DNA of 43,911 nt from an uncultured Pseudomonadota bacterium (GTDB taxonomy: Bacteria > Bdellovibrionota_B > Oligoflexia > Oligoflexales > CAIYRB01): the NCBI GenBank assembly GCA_903915625.1, contig CAIWTN010000005.1, positions 1-43,911 on the forward strand, written 5' to 3'. A model generated the notes under the pieces. It made no database searches. It was not told the DNA's origin and saw nothing but the letters and a program-made list of their open reading frames with translations. The translations under genes were made by a program, and so were the position numbers. This document shows, in pieces, positions 43,646-43,911 of the stretch. The number at the start of each line of letters is the position of its first letter. The stretch's first letter is position 1.

Positions 43646-43911
43646 TTAGCAGCGGCCAATATTTGGACCCAATCCACGTATGCAAGGGCCGCCAAAACCA
43701 CCACCAATTCTAGGGCCACCAAAGCCACCGCGGAAACCTGGGCCGCCGAAGCCACCGCCAACACCTGGGCCACCGAAGCCACCGCCAACACCTGGGCCAC
43801 CGAAGCCACCGCCAACACCTGGGCCGCCGAAGCCACCGCCGACACCACCACCTTGACCTCCGAAGCCACCACCAACACCACCGCCTTGGCCGCCGAAGCC
43901 GCCCTGGCCAC
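43646..43911 (-). CDS. Glycine-rich repeat protein, C-terminal 87 residues (cut by window edge)
   Basis: In the minus-strand frame ending with TAA at 43646-43648 the DNA encodes an almost pure Gly protein, with units GVGGGFGGP repeated, changing upstream to GGQGGGVGGGF. It closes with a short different tail, GPCIRGLGPNIGRC, with two Cys. The start lies beyond the window edge. The neighbouring frame gives an Ala/Val-rich read-through of the same repeat DNA and is rejected: the Gly frame has the ordered third-position changes (GGC/GGT, TTC/TTT) expected under coding. Glycine-rich repeats of this kind occur in secreted, adhesive or silk-like proteins. The role is unknown; the tail Cys pair suggests crosslinking or a fold outside the cytoplasm. 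Confidence 0.75.
   Translation of the reverse strand, partial: GQGGFGGQGGGVGGGFGGQGGGVGGGFGGPGVGGGFGGPGVGGGFGGPGVGGGFGGPGFRGGFGGPRIGGGFGGPCIRGLGPNIGRC
43739..43846 (-). repeat. Four tandem 27-base units coding GVGGGFGGP
   Basis: Units at 43739-43765, 43766-43792, 43793-43819 and 43820-43846 are nearly identical; differences are silent G/A or C/T changes in Gly codons. Each encodes nine residues, so unit gain or loss keeps the frame. Degenerate copies continue to the window edge and toward 43690. Confidence 0.9.

Noticed and set aside
43603-43911. Ala/Val-rich 102-residue minus-strand open frame over the right-edge repeats
   Set aside because: It is a shifted reading of the 27-base repeats. 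The Gly-rich frame has silent variation at third positions and ends in a distinct tail, so it is the coding one.
1-43911. tRNA, rRNA, CRISPR array, prophage or insertion sequence
   Set aside because: I scanned by eye and saw no tRNA-like arms, no transposase or integrase text, and no spaced identical repeats other than the coding 27-base units. A covariance-model search was not possible.

Overview
The window reads as chromosomal DNA of a Gram-negative bacterium with a large cell envelope investment. At least ten of about 36 genes carry a lipoprotein signal, three carry twin-arginine-like (Tat) signals, and there is an outer-membrane barrel and a PilT-family ATPase. The mix of a planctomycete/myxobacterial-style exported cytochrome family (DUF1587/DUF1595), a fused homocysteine methyltransferase/methylenetetrahydrofolate reductase, a DUF6279 lipoprotein and a bacterial Rsm22 suits Bdellovibrionota/Oligoflexia or a relative. 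That placement is inference. I saw no rRNA, tRNA, CRISPR array, phage or insertion sequence.

Layout. 1-2.5 kb: the N-terminal part of an exported DUF1587/DUF1595 lipoprotein (cut by the left edge), a double-psi beta-barrel lipoprotein, and a dipeptide epimerase. 2.5-9.3 kb: an export locus, with diheme cytochrome-like lipoprotein, small lipoprotein and Tat-exported DUF1501-like protein on the minus strand, divergent from two Tat-signal proteins of unknown function. 9.4-14.3 kb: envelope proteins (DUF6279 lipoprotein, barrel, two more lipoproteins) and the radical SAM haem chaperone HemW. 14.4-19.3 kb: intracellular genes (fructokinase Mak, two small orphans, an RNA m5U methyltransferase, the methionine/folate fusion enzyme). 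19.4-25.9 kb: a minus-strand operon of a giant repeat protein, a TPR lipoprotein and a two-part serine protease, then a DUF3592 membrane protein. 26.0-27.9 kb: a PilT-like ATPase with an extra N-terminal half. 28.1-35.0 kb: an A+T-richer surface-glycan-like island (polytopic membrane protein, methyltransferase, two GT2 glycosyltransferases) that ends with a flavin reductase-like protein and a B12-type radical SAM protein in one operon. 35.0-41.3 kb: a tight five-gene gamma-glutamylation operon (PuuA-like ligase, iron alcohol dehydrogenase, PuuD-like hydrolase, aldehyde dehydrogenase, M17 aminopeptidase). 41.4-43.9 kb: a lipoprotein, an Rsm22-like methyltransferase, and the end of a glycine-rich repeat protein.

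How the genes work together. The clearest pathway is the 35.0-41.3 kb operon. A ligase attaches glutamate to an amine, an alcohol dehydrogenase and an aldehyde dehydrogenase oxidise the far end, and the hydrolase frees glutamate. Because an alcohol dehydrogenase stands where an amine oxidase would be, an amino alcohol such as ethanolamine is a better guess than putrescine. Two other groups deserve attention as possible undescribed systems: the exported cytochrome/Tat locus at 2.5-9.3 kb, and the flavin reductase plus radical SAM pair inside the glycan island. The most unusual single proteins are the protease with a sorting-signal-like segment in its middle (19.5-21.5 kb) and the PilT-like ATPase whose N-terminus looks like a decayed second copy of its own domain.
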